Positions 17,724 through 25,359 of a stretch of DNA of 64,000 nucleotides are shown here, in pieces (positions within the stretch are counted from its first letter, which is position 1; each line of letters begins with the position of its first letter). The notes under the pieces are model-generated. The model was not told where the DNA came from and made no database searches. It saw only the letters and a list, made by a program, of their open reading frames with translations. The DNA comes from Paraburkholderia sp. PGU19 (GTDB lineage Bacteria; Pseudomonadota; Gammaproteobacteria; Burkholderiales; Burkholderiaceae). A program made the position numbers and the translations under genes. The stretch is taken from contig NZ_AP023179.1 of assembly GCF_013426915.1 (NCBI RefSeq), forward strand, positions 1,736,001 through 1,800,000, read 5' to 3'.

Positions 17724-18188
17724 ATGAGACCACCGCGCCTCGATCAGCTCGACGAACTCGACCGCAACCTCGTCGCGCTGCTGCAAGCCAATGCGCGCGA
17801 AAGCGTCGCGAATCTCGCGCGGCAACTGGGTGTTGCGCGTACCACGGTGATCGCGCGGATTGCGCGGCTCGAAAAGACCAACGTGATCGCCGGCTATAGC
17901 GTGCGGCTCGGGCAGGACGTGCTCGACGCGAGCATGCATGCTTATGTCGGCATCATCATCGCGCCGAAGTTCGGGGCGGACGTGCTGAAGAAGCTCAACC
18001 GCATGCCGGAGGTGCAACTGTTGTGCGCCGTGAGCGGCGAGTTCGATTACGTCGCGTGGCTGCGCGCCGATTCGCCTGAGCGCCTGAACGATCTGCTCGA
18101 TCAGATCGGCGGTCTGGCGGGTGTCGAGCGCACGACGACGTCGATCATCCTGTCGCGCAAGATCGATCGCGGGATGAGCAGTTCTTGA
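17724..18188 (+). CDS. Lrp/AsnC family transcriptional regulator
   Basis: 154 residues. The helix-turn-helix covers about residues 9-55 (LDELDRNLVALLQANARES, then NLARQLGVARTTVIARIARL). A C-terminal RAM/ligand domain follows (AYVGIIIAPKFGADVLKKLN, VSGEFDYVAWL). Lrp family proteins assemble as octamers and respond to amino acids. The next gene is a saccharopine dehydrogenase-like enzyme, and a 42-bp nested palindrome lies between them, so this regulator probably controls it in response to an amino acid such as lysine. Confidence 0.9.
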   Translation: MRPPRLDQLDELDRNLVALLQANARESVANLARQLGVARTTVIARIARLEKTNVIAGYSVRLGQDVLDASMHAYVGIIIAPKFGADVLKKLNRMPEVQLLCAVSGEFDYVAWLRADSPERLNDLLDQIGGLAGVERTTTSIILSRKIDRGMSSS

Positions 18189-18236
18189 GCGTGTGAGCGT
18201 CGGTTTCGCGGCTGGCGTTTACGCGGTTTTGATATG

Positions 18237-18278
18237 TTTTCGACGAATCGACGAAACGCTTCGTCATTTCGTCGAAAA
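18237..18278. promoter_or_regulatory. 42-bp nested palindrome downstream of lrp
   Basis: The outer arms TTTTCGACGAA (18237-18247) and TTCGTCGAAAA (18268-18278) are exact complements. Inside them GACGAA (18250-18255) and TTCGTC (18260-18265) form a second exact pair around ACGC. Only the 2-base spacers break the symmetry. Four CGACGAA-type half sites in one site suit an oligomeric Lrp-type regulator. It lies about 118 bp before the next start codon. Confidence 0.75.
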
Positions 18279-18395
18279 TCATGGTCATTGCGCAGCACTT
18301 TGCGCCTATAAACCGACTCGCCTTCTCCATAAACTCTTGGGTAGAGGTTCGCTGCGGCGCGCCGACATCAACCAGAGAAAACAAAGGAGAAGCGC

Positions 18396-19493
18396 ATGAA
18401 AGTTGCCATCGTTGGCGCAGGTCTGATCGGTCACACCATTGCGCACATGTTGCGTGAGACGGGCGACTACGAAGTGCTCGCGCTGGACCGCGATCAACAC
18501 GCGCTCGACAAGCTGGCCGCGCAAGGTATCCCGACGCGCCGCGTCGATTCCGCCGACGCCGCCGCGCTGCGCGCCGAAATCCAGGGCTTCGACGCGCTCG
18601 TCAATGCGCTGCCGTACTACCTCGCGGTGAGCGTGGCGTCGGCGGCGAAGGGCGCGGGCGTGCATTACTTCGATCTGACGGAAGACGTGCGCGCGACGCA
18701 CGCGATCCGCGCGATCGCCGACGGTGCCGACCACGCGTTCATGCCGCAATGCGGTCTCGCGCCGGGCTTCATCGGCATTGCCGCGCATGAACTGGCCAAC
18801 CGCTTCACCGAAATCCGCGATGTGAAGATGCGCGTCGGTGCGCTGCCCGAGTTTCCGACCAATGCGCTGAAGTACAACCTGACGTGGAGCGTCGACGGTC
18901 TGATCAACGAGTATTGCCAGCCTTGCGAAGCGATCCGCGACAGCCGCACGCAATGGGTGCAGCCGCTCGAAGGCCTTGAGCACTTCTCGCTCGACGGTAC
19001 CGAGTACGAGGCGTTCAACACGTCGGGCGGCCTGGGCACGCTGTGCGAGACGCTGTCGGGCCGCGTCGAGACGCTCGATTACAAGTCGGTGCGCTATCCG
19101 GGTCATCGCGACCTGATGCAGTTCCTGCTCGAAGACCTGCGCCTGTCCACCGACCGCGACACGCTGAAGACGATCATGCGCCGCTCGGTGCCGGCAACGG
19201 CTCAGGACGTCGTGCTCGTGTTCATCACCGTGACGGGTGTGCGCGACGGACAACTGGTGCAGGAAGTGTTCACCCGCAAGATTTTTGCGAAGACGGTCTG
19301 CGGCGTGCCGATGAGCGCGATCCAGATCACCACGGCGGGCGCGATGTGCGCGGTGCTCGATCTGTTCCGCGAGAAGAAGCTGCCGCAAAGCGGCTTCGTG
19401 CGTCAGGAGCAGGTGGCGCTGCGCGATTTCCTCGCGAACCGTTTTGGCCAGCTGTATGAAGGCCGCGCGCTCGATACGATGGCGACCGTCTGA
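18396..19493 (+). CDS. Saccharopine dehydrogenase family protein (lysine 6-dehydrogenase-like)
   Basis: 365 residues. The N-terminal Rossmann fold is VAIVGAGLIGHTIAHML. The saccharopine dehydrogenase C-terminal domain follows, with MPQCGLAPGFIGIAAHEL, NALKYNLTWSVDGLINEY and YKSVRYPGHRDLMQFLLED. Length and motifs resemble lysine 6-dehydrogenases, which oxidise L-lysine to an aminoadipate semialdehyde. The substrate is inferred from family and from the Lrp regulator upstream. A GGAGA ribosome site lies just before the ATG. It looks monocistronic, with a terminator-like hairpin at 19581-19620. Confidence 0.8.
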   Translation: MKVAIVGAGLIGHTIAHMLRETGDYEVLALDRDQHALDKLAAQGIPTRRVDSADAAALRAEIQGFDALVNALPYYLAVSVASAAKGAGVHYFDLTEDVRATHAIRAIADGADHAFMPQCGLAPGFIGIAAHELANRFTEIRDVKMRVGALPEFPTNALKYNLTWSVDGLINEYCQPCEAIRDSRTQWVQPLEGLEHFSLDGTEYEAFNTSGGLGTLCETLSGRVETLDYKSVRYPGHRDLMQFLLEDLRLSTDRDTLKTIMRRSVPATAQDVVLVFITVTGVRDGQLVQEVFTRKIFAKTVCGVPMSAIQITTAGAMCAVLDLFREKKLPQSGFVRQEQVALRDFLANRFGQLYEGRALDTMATV

Positions 19494-19580
19494 CGCGAGG
19501 CAGGAAAGCAGCCGGACCGAGGGCCAGTTTGACTGAGTGAGGCTTCAGAGAGAGCCGTTTGTGTATCAGGCAATAGCGAT

Positions 19581-19620
19581 GCGGGCGTTCAACTTTCAAC
19601 GGTTGACGCCCGCTTTGTCG
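19581..19620 (+). terminator. Terminator-like hairpin after the saccharopine dehydrogenase-like gene
   Basis: The arms GCGGGCGTTCAAC and GTTGACGCCCGC pair with a single bulge and are followed by TTTGTCGTTT. It lies about 90 bp past the stop codon. Confidence 0.6.
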
Positions 19621-19655
19621 TTTATCGCGTCGCGTTTGCGGGAATCGCGGACGGG

Positions 19656-20276
19656 TTACACAGGCATCGGCGGCAGCATCATGCCGGGCGGCTGCGGCGT
19701 CTGCACGATCCGCCCGAGCAGCGCGTCGTAATCGGCCGATGCGGGTGCCGTGTTGTCAAACATCAGAAGGCCGTCGCACGCGTCGCCCGTCGGCACGAAG
19801 CGGCGCTGCCGGTATTCGTCCCAATGCGCGAGCTTGTAGGCGTCGTTCGGATTGCCGCGTGCGGCGATCCGCTCGCGCGCCGTTTCTTCCTCTGTCGATA
19901 CCCACACGACGTTGATGTTCACATCCCCAGGCACGCCGAGCCACGCGTGATCGAACAGCTTGCCCTCGCGCACTTCGTGCGACAGCGGGCCGACGGCGAT
20001 CACGCCGATGCCGAGCCGGAGGTTCTCGGCGGCCGTGTCGAACAGCCCGCGATACTCCGGGTCGCGAAAGTGCTGCAGGAAGAGCGGGCTGTCGCGATCG
20101 TTCGGATCGCCCGTCAGCGCGCCGATCGCGGCCGCGCTGTAGACGCCGTAGAGCGTGTCCTTGTCGAGCAGGCAAAAGGCATGGCCGGTTGCCCTCATCA
20201 ATGGGCCGATCAGCCGTTTGGCGAGCGTCGTCTTGCCGGTGCCCGCATGGCCACAGATAAAAACCAGATGCGTCAC
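19656..20276 (-). CDS. AAA family ATPase / predicted kinase
   Basis: 206 residues from the GTG at 20276; a longer frame up to 20357 adds an Arg-rich leader of poor quality. The P-loop is GHAGTGKTTLAKRL, near residues 9-22. An LDKDTLYGVYSA motif matches the Zeta-toxin/APH-like small kinases, and a lid-like segment follows (STEEETARERIAARGNPND). Such proteins phosphorylate small molecules or sugars; the substrate is unknown. It is divergent from the antitoxin gene. Confidence 0.75.
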   Translation of the reverse strand: MTHLVFICGHAGTGKTTLAKRLIGPLMRATGHAFCLLDKDTLYGVYSAAAIGALTGDPNDRDSPLFLQHFRDPEYRGLFDTAAENLRLGIGVIAVGPLSHEVREGKLFDHAWLGVPGDVNINVVWVSTEEETARERIAARGNPNDAYKLAHWDEYRQRRFVPTGDACDGLLMFDNTAPASADYDALLGRIVQTPQPPGMMLPPMPV

Positions 20277-20385
20277 GTCGATGAATCCCGTGGTGAAGGT
20301 AAGAGGGCGGCACCGCCGTTCGCGAGCCGCAACCGATCTTGAATGGGATGGCGGCATGCCGCAACCCCTATGCCATTCGGCCAGA

Positions 20386-20413
20386 TTGACTGCGCGAATC
20401 CGTTTGATATCAT
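20386..20413 (+). promoter_or_regulatory. Promoter and likely operator of the fitAB-type operon
   Basis: TTGACT at 20386-20391 and TATCAT at 20408-20413 with a 16-bp spacer form a good sigma-70 promoter. The -10 overlaps the palindrome TGATATCA (20405-20412), and a second TATCA follows at 20417-20421. FitAB pairs repress themselves through inverted TATCA-type sites, so this is a plausible autoregulatory operator. Confidence 0.7.
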
Positions 20414-20442
20414 TGCTATCACACGTGTAGCGGGGAATGGAA

Positions 20443-20688
20443 ATGGCAAATCTTTTGGTCCGAAATCTGGACGATGCGTTGGTGCAGAACCTGCGTGAGC
20501 AGGCCGCGGCTCACGGGCGCAGCGTCGAAGCAGAGCATCGGGAAATCCTGGCGCAGGCGCTCTTTCAGCCCAGGAAGCTCAGCTTCGCGGAATTGCTGAT
20601 GAGCATGCCCGACGTCGGCGACGACGCCGACTTCGAGCGCCGCAATGACGAAACTGACGATAGCGGGGGACCGGGTGTATTTGATTGA
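20443..20688 (+). CDS. FitA-like ribbon-helix-helix antitoxin
   Basis: 81 residues. The N-terminal ribbon-helix-helix (MANLLVRNLDDALVQNLREQ, then AAAHGRSVEAEHREILAQAL) is the FitA/VapB DNA-binding module. The acidic C-terminus (MPDVGDDADFERRNDETDDS) would wrap the toxin active site. ATG 20443 has GGGGA at a good distance; the ATG six bases earlier is too close. It overlaps the toxin gene, the usual translational coupling. Whether it still has a working partner is doubtful (see the toxin). Confidence 0.88.
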   Translation: MANLLVRNLDDALVQNLREQAAAHGRSVEAEHREILAQALFQPRKLSFAELLMSMPDVGDDADFERRNDETDDSGGPGVFD

Positions 20689-21102
20689 TACCAACGTAAT
20701 CAGCGAAATGCGCAAGAGCAGCCGCGCCAATCCTGGCGTGCAGGCTTTTTTCGAAACGGCGAAGGAAGGCGGGCATCGCCTTTATCTGTCTGTCGTCACG
20801 GTCGGCGAGCTGCGGCGTGGCGTCGACCTGATCCGGCATCGGGCGACAAGTTCCAGGCGTTGCGCCTGGAAGGCTGGCTCGACACGATCATGAATTCGTT
20901 CAGCAGCCACATCCTGAATGTCGGCACTGACGTCGCACAGACGTGGGGCCATTTGCGCGTGCCGGACCCCGAGCACTCGCTGGACAAGTTGATCGCGGCG
21001 ACGGCCCTGATCTACAACCTGACTGTCGTGACGCGCAACGTGGCAGACTTCGATGGCACGGGCGCACGGGTGCTGAATCCGTTCCAGCTTCTCGACGCAT
21101 GA
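20675..21102 (+). pseudogene. FitB/VapC-type PIN toxin, frameshifted
   Basis: The first part reads YLIDTNVISEMRK through SVVTVGELRRGVDLIRHR. The rest (GDKFQALRLEGWLD to VTRNVADFDGTGARVLNPFQ) is in the frame one base back. The break is at the GGG at 20841-20843, where a fourth G would restore CAT CGG GGC GAC AAG. All four PIN acidic residues (D of LIDTN, E of VGELR, D of SLDKL, D of VADFD) are retained across the halves, so the damage is recent or an assembly error. GTG 20675 follows GGGGGA; an ATG at 20645 is an alternative start. Confidence 0.85.
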
Positions 21103-21191
21103 CCTGTCCTGCGTAGCGGCGGGCAAGGGCGCATGACGGCAAAATCAATCGACCAGCAGGGAAGGCGAACCATGCAACGGGGAGACGAACG

Positions 21192-21665
21192 ATGACACGC
21201 ACGCAAAGCCGCGCGTCGCGGGCAGCGAGCAAGGTCATGGCGGCGGCTTCAGGCGCTGCCGTCGCGGCCATGACGGCCGCGCTTGTCTCCGGCTGTGCAG
21301 CAACGCCCGCCGACAAGGTGCCGTTCAAGGACGTCCCCGCCGATCGCATCGTCAAGCAGGGCTACACGCAGCCAGGCACCGACAAGGTCGCCGTCGACCT
21401 ACGTCGCGAACGGAGCGATAACGTGATCGTGCGGTTTCGGGACGCACTCGTGTATGTCGACGGCGAGCGGGTCGCGGACATCATGAACGGCGAGCACATC
21501 GTTCTCTGGCTCACGCCCGGCACACATCGCATCGGCGTGTCGACGCAGTTCGATCCCGTCGTCGAGATCAACTTCATCGTCACGCCCGACAGCCGCTATT
21601 CGAATCGCGCCAGCGTCTCGTTCAAGGACGATCACCGTATCATGCTGCGGCGCGTCGCCAATTGA
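21192..21665 (+). CDS. Putative lipoprotein
   Basis: 157 residues. The long basic N-terminus and hydrophobic stretch end in the lipobox LVSGC (C35), predicting lipidation and an outer-membrane or periplasmic-face location. The mature part is mostly beta (VIVRFRDALVYVDGERVADI, LWLTPGTHRIGVSTQFDP). A GGAGA site lies 7 bases before the ATG. I do not recognise a named family. It looks like a small beta-sandwich with PEGA-like features, which is a guess. Confidence 0.7.
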   Translation: MTRTQSRASRAASKVMAAASGAAVAAMTAALVSGCAATPADKVPFKDVPADRIVKQGYTQPGTDKVAVDLRRERSDNVIVRFRDALVYVDGERVADIMNGEHIVLWLTPGTHRIGVSTQFDPVVEINFIVTPDSRYSNRASVSFKDDHRIMLRRVAN

Positions 21666-21863
21666 TTGAAGGTCCGTGAGATGAACCGGGCTCGGCGCGG
21701 CGTTGACAATTCGACACAGCGTATCGGTTCAACTCCACGTAACATCGCAGCTTGACACCGCGCGCCTTTGCATTGGACTGCGACCCGACGGAGACATCGG
21801 CTCGCCCATCGCGACTAACCATTCGTAATCCGCAAAGCCGATTCGTATTCAAGGTATTCAATC

Positions 21864-22841
21864 ATGCTGATCAACTGCGCCGCGTACCAGGACGGCCGCA
21901 AACTGGCCGATATCGAAATCGACGACATCAGCGTCTATGTCGCCAAACCCGAATGCTTCGTCTGGGTCGCTCTGAAAGATCCCGGCCCCGGCGAACTCGA
22001 AGTCATGAAGCACGAATTCGGGCTTCATGAACTGGCCGTGGAGGACGTCCGCCATGGCCATCAGCGTCCGAAGATCGAGGAGTACGGCGACTCGCTGTTC
22101 GCCGTCATGCACACCATCGAAACCGACGACGACGGCGAATTCGTGATCGGCGAAGTCGATGTGTTCGTCGGCTCGAACTATGTGCTGTCGGTGCGGCGCG
22201 GCACGCGTCACGGGTTTCAGGAGGTTCGCGCGCGTTGCGAGCGCGAGCCGCAATTGTTGAAGGAAGGGTCGGCGTTCGTGCTGTACGCGCTTGCCGACAA
22301 TGTCGTCGACCGGTACTTCCCGATTCTCGAAGCAATCGGCACCGAGATCGAGGAAATCGAAGACCGTATCTTCGACAAACACGACCTGGCCTCGTCGCGC
22401 GGGATCATCGAAGACCTGTACTCGTTGAAGCGCCGTCTCGTGATGCTCCAGCATCACATCGCGCCGTTGCTCGAAGGCATCAGCAAGCTGACGGGCGGGC
22501 GTATTCCCGCCATCTGCGTCGGCATGCAGGCGTACTTCCGCGATGTGTACGATCATCTGGATCGCAGCGTGCGGACCATCGAAGGCCGCCGTGAAATGAT
22601 CGTCACGGCCATTCAGGTCAACCTCGGCATGATCTCGCTGGCGGAGAACGAGGTGACCAAGCGGCTCGGCTCGTTTGCCGCGCTGTTCGCCGTGCCGACC
22701 ATGATTGCCGGCATCTACGGGATGAACTTCCAGGAGATTCCCGAACTGCACTTCAAGTACGGTTATCCCATCTGCCTGCTGGTGATGCTGCTGATCGACT
22801 TCGGGCTGTATCGCGGCTTCAAGAAGGCGAACTGGCTTTGA
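21864..22841 (+). CDS. corA: CorA family Mg2+/Co2+ transporter
   Basis: 325 residues. A large N-terminal cytoplasmic domain is followed by a long helix and two C-terminal membrane helices. The selectivity signature GMN is present (AGIYGMNFQEIPELHFKYGY), and the protein ends with the usual basic KKANWL. Pentameric Mg2+ channels of this family gate by cytoplasmic Mg2+. The gene stands alone and converges with the LysE gene. Confidence 0.92.
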   Translation: MLINCAAYQDGRKLADIEIDDISVYVAKPECFVWVALKDPGPGELEVMKHEFGLHELAVEDVRHGHQRPKIEEYGDSLFAVMHTIETDDDGEFVIGEVDVFVGSNYVLSVRRGTRHGFQEVRARCEREPQLLKEGSAFVLYALADNVVDRYFPILEAIGTEIEEIEDRIFDKHDLASSRGIIEDLYSLKRRLVMLQHHIAPLLEGISKLTGGRIPAICVGMQAYFRDVYDHLDRSVRTIEGRREMIVTAIQVNLGMISLAENEVTKRLGSFAALFAVPTMIAGIYGMNFQEIPELHFKYGYPICLLVMLLIDFGLYRGFKKANWL

Positions 22842-22883
22842 CGCACGCGGGTCGCCTTGACGAACACCTCAGCGCGAAATGCC

Positions 22884-23522
22884 TCAGCGCTTCGTCAATG
22901 CGAGCCGCACACCCAGGCCGATAAAGCCCGCACCAATCACCCGGTCGATCCACCGCCGCACGGAAGGCCGCGAGTTCACGGCGCGCGCCGCCGTCGCGGC
23001 GAGCCACGCGATCACGCAGTCGTTGAAAAGCCCGAGCGTCACGAACACGGCGCCCAGCACGAGAAACGCGAGCGTCGTGTGCGGGCTGTCGGCGCTGACG
23101 AATTGCGGGAAGAACGCGATATAGAACAGCAGCACCTTCGGGTTCGACGCGTTGGTCACGAAGCCGCGAAACAGCAGCGTGCCGCGCGACAGACGCGGCG
23201 CGCCCGGCGCCGCTTCGCCCGTGACCACGGCGGCCGCCGTGGGCCACAGCATCCGCAAGCCGAGATACATCAGATACGCGGCGCCGATCCACTTGATCGC
23301 ATTGAAAGCGCCCGGCGACGCAGCCAGCAGCGCCGTGATGCCAAGCGCGCACGCGACGGTATGCATGCAGCCGCCGAACGCGACACCCAGCGCGGAAAGC
23401 ATGCCCGCGCGCCGTCCCTGGGCGATGCTCTGACCGGCCACGTACGCAATGTCCGGCCCGGGCGTCAGATTGAGCACGGTGACGGCGACGAGAAACAGCG
23501 GGAACTGGCTGATACCCAACAT
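22884..23522 (-). CDS. LysE/RhtB family amino-acid exporter
   Basis: 212 residues from the ATG at 23522; an upstream extension is not hydrophobic and not family-like. About six membrane helices. The LysE signature is VLNLTPGPDIAYVAGQSIAQ followed by GRRAGMLSALGVAFG. RhtB-type members export homoserine, threonine or other neutral amino acids. The true substrate is unknown. Confidence 0.87.
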   Translation of the reverse strand: MLGISQFPLFLVAVTVLNLTPGPDIAYVAGQSIAQGRRAGMLSALGVAFGGCMHTVACALGITALLAASPGAFNAIKWIGAAYLMYLGLRMLWPTAAAVVTGEAAPGAPRLSRGTLLFRGFVTNASNPKVLLFYIAFFPQFVSADSPHTTLAFLVLGAVFVTLGLFNDCVIAWLAATAARAVNSRPSVRRWIDRVIGAGFIGLGVRLALTKR

Positions 23523-23975
23523 GACAACCTCATGGCAACTCAGCAGACGAATAGACGGCCAGTCTCGATGCCAGGCGCAATGGCAAGCGACGACCGAACC
23601 CGTTCGGATCATGATACCCACGTCCCATCTGTTGCGCAGATCCCGATGGCAAGCGCTATTTAACTTGCAGCACGCGCAATTAAGCGCCAGCATATGCGAC
23701 CTGCTTGCCACATAACTTGCGGCTCGCGGGAAGATGGGGAAGCAGTAGTAAGGCAATACCGGCGCGTTTCAGCGCCGTGCACGACGAACGCCGCTGCGAA
23801 CAGGACGCGAGCCTTTGCACAGGCCGCGTCGTCCGCACAGGCCGACCCACGCAGAACAAGCGAGCCATTCTTGCAACGACGACATTCGCCGTACCGCCGA
23901 AGCTTCACGGCAAGCCGTGCGTCCAGCCGCGCGCTGCACGTCGCGGCGCGCTGTGCAGCGCAGCACTGTCAATCG

Positions 23976-24005
23976 TTGACACTGCGAACAGGCGCCGCCG
24001 AGAAT
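23976..24005 (+). promoter_or_regulatory. Candidate rbs promoter
   Basis: TTGACA at 23976-23981 and GAGAAT at 24000-24005 with an 18-bp spacer. The -35 sits in an imperfect 23-bp inverted repeat (GCACTGTCAA / TTGACACTGC, 23963-23985). The operator at 24012-24025 would cover the start site. Confidence 0.5.
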
Positions 24006-24011
24006 AGCGCT

Positions 24012-24025
24012 CGCAAACGTTTGCG
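24012..24025. promoter_or_regulatory. RbsR (LacI-type) operator
   Basis: CGCAAACGTTTGCG is a perfect 14-bp palindrome with the central CG typical of LacI/PurR/RbsR sites (GCAAACGTTTGC). It lies 48 bp before rbsB, and the rbsR gene is in the same operon. Confidence 0.85.
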
Positions 24026-24073
24026 GACAATCAAAAAACGGGCTCACACGAGTCCAACAACTGGAGATACTGC

Positions 24074-25030
24074 ATGAACCAACGCATTCGCCGCCGCGTT
24101 TTGACCACCGCCGTCGTGCTCACGGCAGCCGCCGCGATGCCGTTCTCGTCGGCATGGGCCCAGGCCGCGAAGAAACCCAAAGTCGCGCTCGTGATGAAGT
24201 CGCTCGCCAACGAGTTCTTCCTCACGATGGAAACAGGCGCGAAGGACTACCAGAAGCACAACGCCAACCAGTTCGACCTGATCACGAACGGCATCAAGGA
24301 TGAGACCGACACGGCAAACCAGATCCGCATCGTCGAGCAGATGATCGTATCGAAGGTCGATGCGATCGTGCTCGCGCCGGCCGATTCGAAGGCGCTCGTG
24401 CCCGTCGTCAAGAAGGCGGTGGACGCGGGCATCATCGTGGTGAACATCGATAACCGGCTCGATCCCGATGTGCTCAAGTCTAAGGATCTGAACGTGCCGT
24501 TCGTCGGCCCGGACAACGCGAAGGGCGCCGAGAAAGTCGGTGACTATCTGGCCAAGAAGCTGAAGTCGGGCGACGAGGTCGGCATCATCGAAGGCGTGTC
24601 GACCACGACCAACGCGCAGCAACGCACGGCCGGCTTCAAGACGGCGATGCAGAAGGTCGGCGCGAAGATCGACTCGGTGCAATCGGGCGAGTGGGAAATC
24701 GACAAGGGCAATGCAATCGCATCGTCGATGCTCAATGCATATCCGAACATCAAGGCGCTTCTATGCGGTAACGACAACATGGCGATCGGCGCGGTGTCGG
24801 CCGTGCGCGCGGCGGGCAAGCAGGGCAAGGTCTACGTGGTCGGCTACGACAACATCAACGCGATCAAGCCGATGCTGAAGGATGGTCGCGTGCTCGCCAC
24901 GGCTGACCAGTACGCGGCCAAGCAGGCCGTGTTCGGTATCGACGTCGCGCTCAAGGCGATTGCCGAGCACAAGAAGCAGTCGGATCTGTCGGGCGTCGTC
25001 GAAACGCCTGTCGATCTCGTCACGAAGTAA
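24074..25030 (+). CDS. rbsB: Ribose ABC transporter substrate-binding protein
   Basis: 318 residues with a cleavable signal peptide (residues about 1-32, ending SSAWAQA). The mature two-lobed sugar-binding fold of the RbsB family shows VALVMKSLANEFFLTMETGA, IVEQMIVSKVDAIVLAPADS, GVSTTTNAQQRTAGFKTAMQ and YVVGYDNINAIKPMLKDGRV. A GGAGA ribosome site precedes the ATG. It is the first gene of rbsB-A-C-R-K; the ribokinase and RbsR in the operon support ribose as substrate. Confidence 0.87.
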   Translation: MNQRIRRRVLTTAVVLTAAAAMPFSSAWAQAAKKPKVALVMKSLANEFFLTMETGAKDYQKHNANQFDLITNGIKDETDTANQIRIVEQMIVSKVDAIVLAPADSKALVPVVKKAVDAGIIVVNIDNRLDPDVLKSKDLNVPFVGPDNAKGAEKVGDYLAKKLKSGDEVGIIEGVSTTTNAQQRTAGFKTAMQKVGAKIDSVQSGEWEIDKGNAIASSMLNAYPNIKALLCGNDNMAIGAVSAVRAAGKQGKVYVVGYDNINAIKPMLKDGRVLATADQYAAKQAVFGIDVALKAIAEHKKQSDLSGVVETPVDLVTK

Positions 25031-25359
25031 CGGCCCGCGCGGGTGTCGGACGGCACGCTGCCGGTGGTGCGTGCCGGCCCCGCGCGAATGTTAACCAAAC
25101 GCTCAAGAAATTCGCCGAGCCGCCGTTATGCCAGAGGTAAGCGTCATGACGGCGGGCAACTCGCGCGACGATGAGGACGGACAACGCGCAATCCGAAGCG
25201 TTCTGCTTCGGCATGCGCAGGGTTTTGTGCCTCGCTTGTGCGTTGTGTGCGCGCTTTGCCGCATGACTTGCGCGGCCGCCGCCCAGCGCCGCCTGACGTG
25301 ATGCCGGCCTTGCCGGGTTCGCGCAGGCGCCGTGCGGCGGCTACGAGATCTGGATCACG
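25031..25359. other. Long rbsB-rbsA intercistronic region
   Basis: 329 bp inside the operon with no credible gene. It contains a stem-loop at 25051-25076 (arms CGGCACGC / GCGTGCCG, no T tract). Hairpins after the binding-protein gene commonly protect its mRNA so it is made in excess. A second promoter for rbsA is also possible in this gap. Confidence 0.6.

Larger units (their letters stand above)
23523..24073. other. Intergenic region holding the rbs control region
   Basis: About 550 bp between divergent genes. The right-hand 110 bp carry the rbs promoter and operator listed separately. In the left-hand 440 bp I see no credible gene, terminator or repeat. Confidence 0.5.
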
